A stretch of 6,870 bases of DNA from Hyphomicrobiaceae bacterium. Its GTDB lineage: Bacteria > Pseudomonadota > Alphaproteobacteria > Rhizobiales > Hyphomicrobiaceae. How positions within the stretch are numbered: position 1 is the stretch's first letter; each line of letters begins with the position of its first letter. Of the stretch, positions 6,230 through 6,870 are shown in pieces. The notes under the pieces are model-generated. The model had not been told where the DNA came from. It saw only the letters and a program-made list of their open reading frames with translations, and ran no database searches. Both the position numbers and the translations under genes were made by a program. The stretch is taken from assembly GCA_017353825.1 (NCBI GenBank), contig JAFMSC010000233.1, forward strand, positions 1-6,870, given 5' to 3'.

Positions 6230-6241
6230 TCAGCCGGCTGA
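6230..6241. repeat. 12-bp perfect palindrome at the recombinase break point
   Basis: TCAGCCGGCTGA is identical to its reverse complement. It lies exactly where recombinase similarity ends and just past the GST stop. It could be a recombination or insertion junction, or chance in GC-rich DNA. Confidence 0.4.
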
Positions 6242-6870
6242 CTTGCTAGCCGACAGGCACCGCGGCATGTCGGCAGGCTGCCACTGGGCGTAGGCCGGAA
6301 CGGCGTTGTCGAGACCCGCCTGACAGCGGCCTTCGACTGCGAGGTATCGCAGCAACGCCCGCAGGCTCGTCGTCATCTTCTCGATCGTGCCCTCCCGCAC
6401 GTGCTGGCGCGTTCCATGAAGTAGCTGCGAACGACAGCCGGACCCAAACCCGTCGGGTCCGCGGCGAGTGCCGTCAACATACCGACGGCGTCGCGAGCCT
6501 AGAGCCTGATGGTGGCCTCGGACGCCCCGCGCTGCTCGCGCAGCCACGCTTTGAAGTCGGCGACCAACTGCGGCTCGACATGTGGCCGCGGCCGTGTCGG
6601 CGGGGGGCAAACGCCGCTCTCGACCAGGTGTCGGCGAAAGAGCCTGGCACCTTAGATGGCGTGGTGGATGCGCCTGCCTCCTTTGGCGCGCGGACACCGG
6701 CACGTCCCCAGGTGCTCGCTGAATGCCGCCAGATCGATGTCCCCCAGGCTCCCAGCGCGCTCCACCATGATGTGGCCGACATGGGTGTTAGCAGCGTCGG
6801 AAATATGGACGAAATCCACCGGGATTAGATTGGGCGTTGAGCGGTGCTGCGGCCCCCGAGCGGACGCCGT
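6230..6870 (-). pseudogene. Truncated, decayed tyrosine recombinase (phage-integrase family)
   Basis: Conceptual translation on the minus strand rebuilds the N-terminal core-binding half of a tyrosine site-specific recombinase. From right to left it reads VGHIMVERAGSLGDIDLAAF, EHLGTCRCPRAKGG, then a stop TAA (6652-6654), GARLFRRHLVESGVCPPP, VADFKAWLREQRGASEATIR, a second stop TAG (6499-6501), and LGPAVVRSYFMERAS. A shift of frame near 6385-6405 (one base lost or two gained) leads to GTIEKMTTSLRALLRYLAVE and NAVPAYAQWQPADMPRCLSAS. Those phrases are typical of the SAM-like domain and its link to the catalytic domain. The match stops at about 6242 and the frame ends at 6230, so the catalytic domain with Arg, His and Tyr is missing. 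The 5' end may lie beyond the window. It is a dead remnant of a mobile element or of an array of such recombinases, converging on the GST gene. Confidence 0.85.

Noticed and set aside
6580..6828. Plus-strand frame of 82 codons near the right edge
   Set aside because: It is antisense to the recombinase remnant, where the minus strand has recognisable family phrases.

Overview
The window is high-GC DNA with strongly GC-biased third codon positions. The gene content and the AT-rich operator type suggest an alphaproteobacterium, possibly of the Rhizobiales; this is an inference from gene types, not a match to a known genome.

Left part (1-3783): a zinc-starvation type locus with two diverging arms. 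Leftwards on the minus strand runs a tight operon: a secreted His-rich DUF2796 protein (2326-2964), a MacB/LolD-type ABC ATPase (1566-2315), its FtsX-like permease (310-1569), and a DUF3299 protein cut by the window edge (1-274). This gene order resembles the zinc-responsive PA4063-PA4066 operon of Pseudomonas aeruginosa. Rightwards runs a DUF1007 periplasmic protein with an EF-hand-like loop (3138-3783). Its signal peptide and mature domain are in different reading frames, which suggests a 2-nt deletion near 3216. Between the arms is a Zur-like palindrome (core 3072-3079) that overlaps plausible promoters for both directions.

Middle part (3784-5113): an alpha/beta-hydrolase-fold protein (3843-4721) follows DUF1007 on the same strand. 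It has Gly where the nucleophilic Ser is expected, so it may be a pseudoenzyme. About 390 bp without a confident gene follow. Near their right end (5078-5089) the same 12-base palindromic motif recurs, just before the next gene.

Right part (5114-6870): a 121-aa six-Cys protein of unknown function (5114-5479) starts 24 nt after the second Zur-like box. It is followed by a glutathione S-transferase family gene (5592-6188). On the opposite strand, converging on it, is a decayed and truncated tyrosine recombinase (6230-6870) with two in-frame stops, one frameshift and no catalytic domain, a sign of past mobile-element activity.

How the genes may work together: under zinc limitation Zur would release both operators. 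This would induce the ABC/DUF2796/DUF3299 export or envelope-remodelling system, DUF1007 and the hydrolase-like protein, and separately the unknown 121-aa protein, possibly with the GST. The most interesting item is the shared operator, which ties an undescribed Cys-rich gene to the zinc locus.
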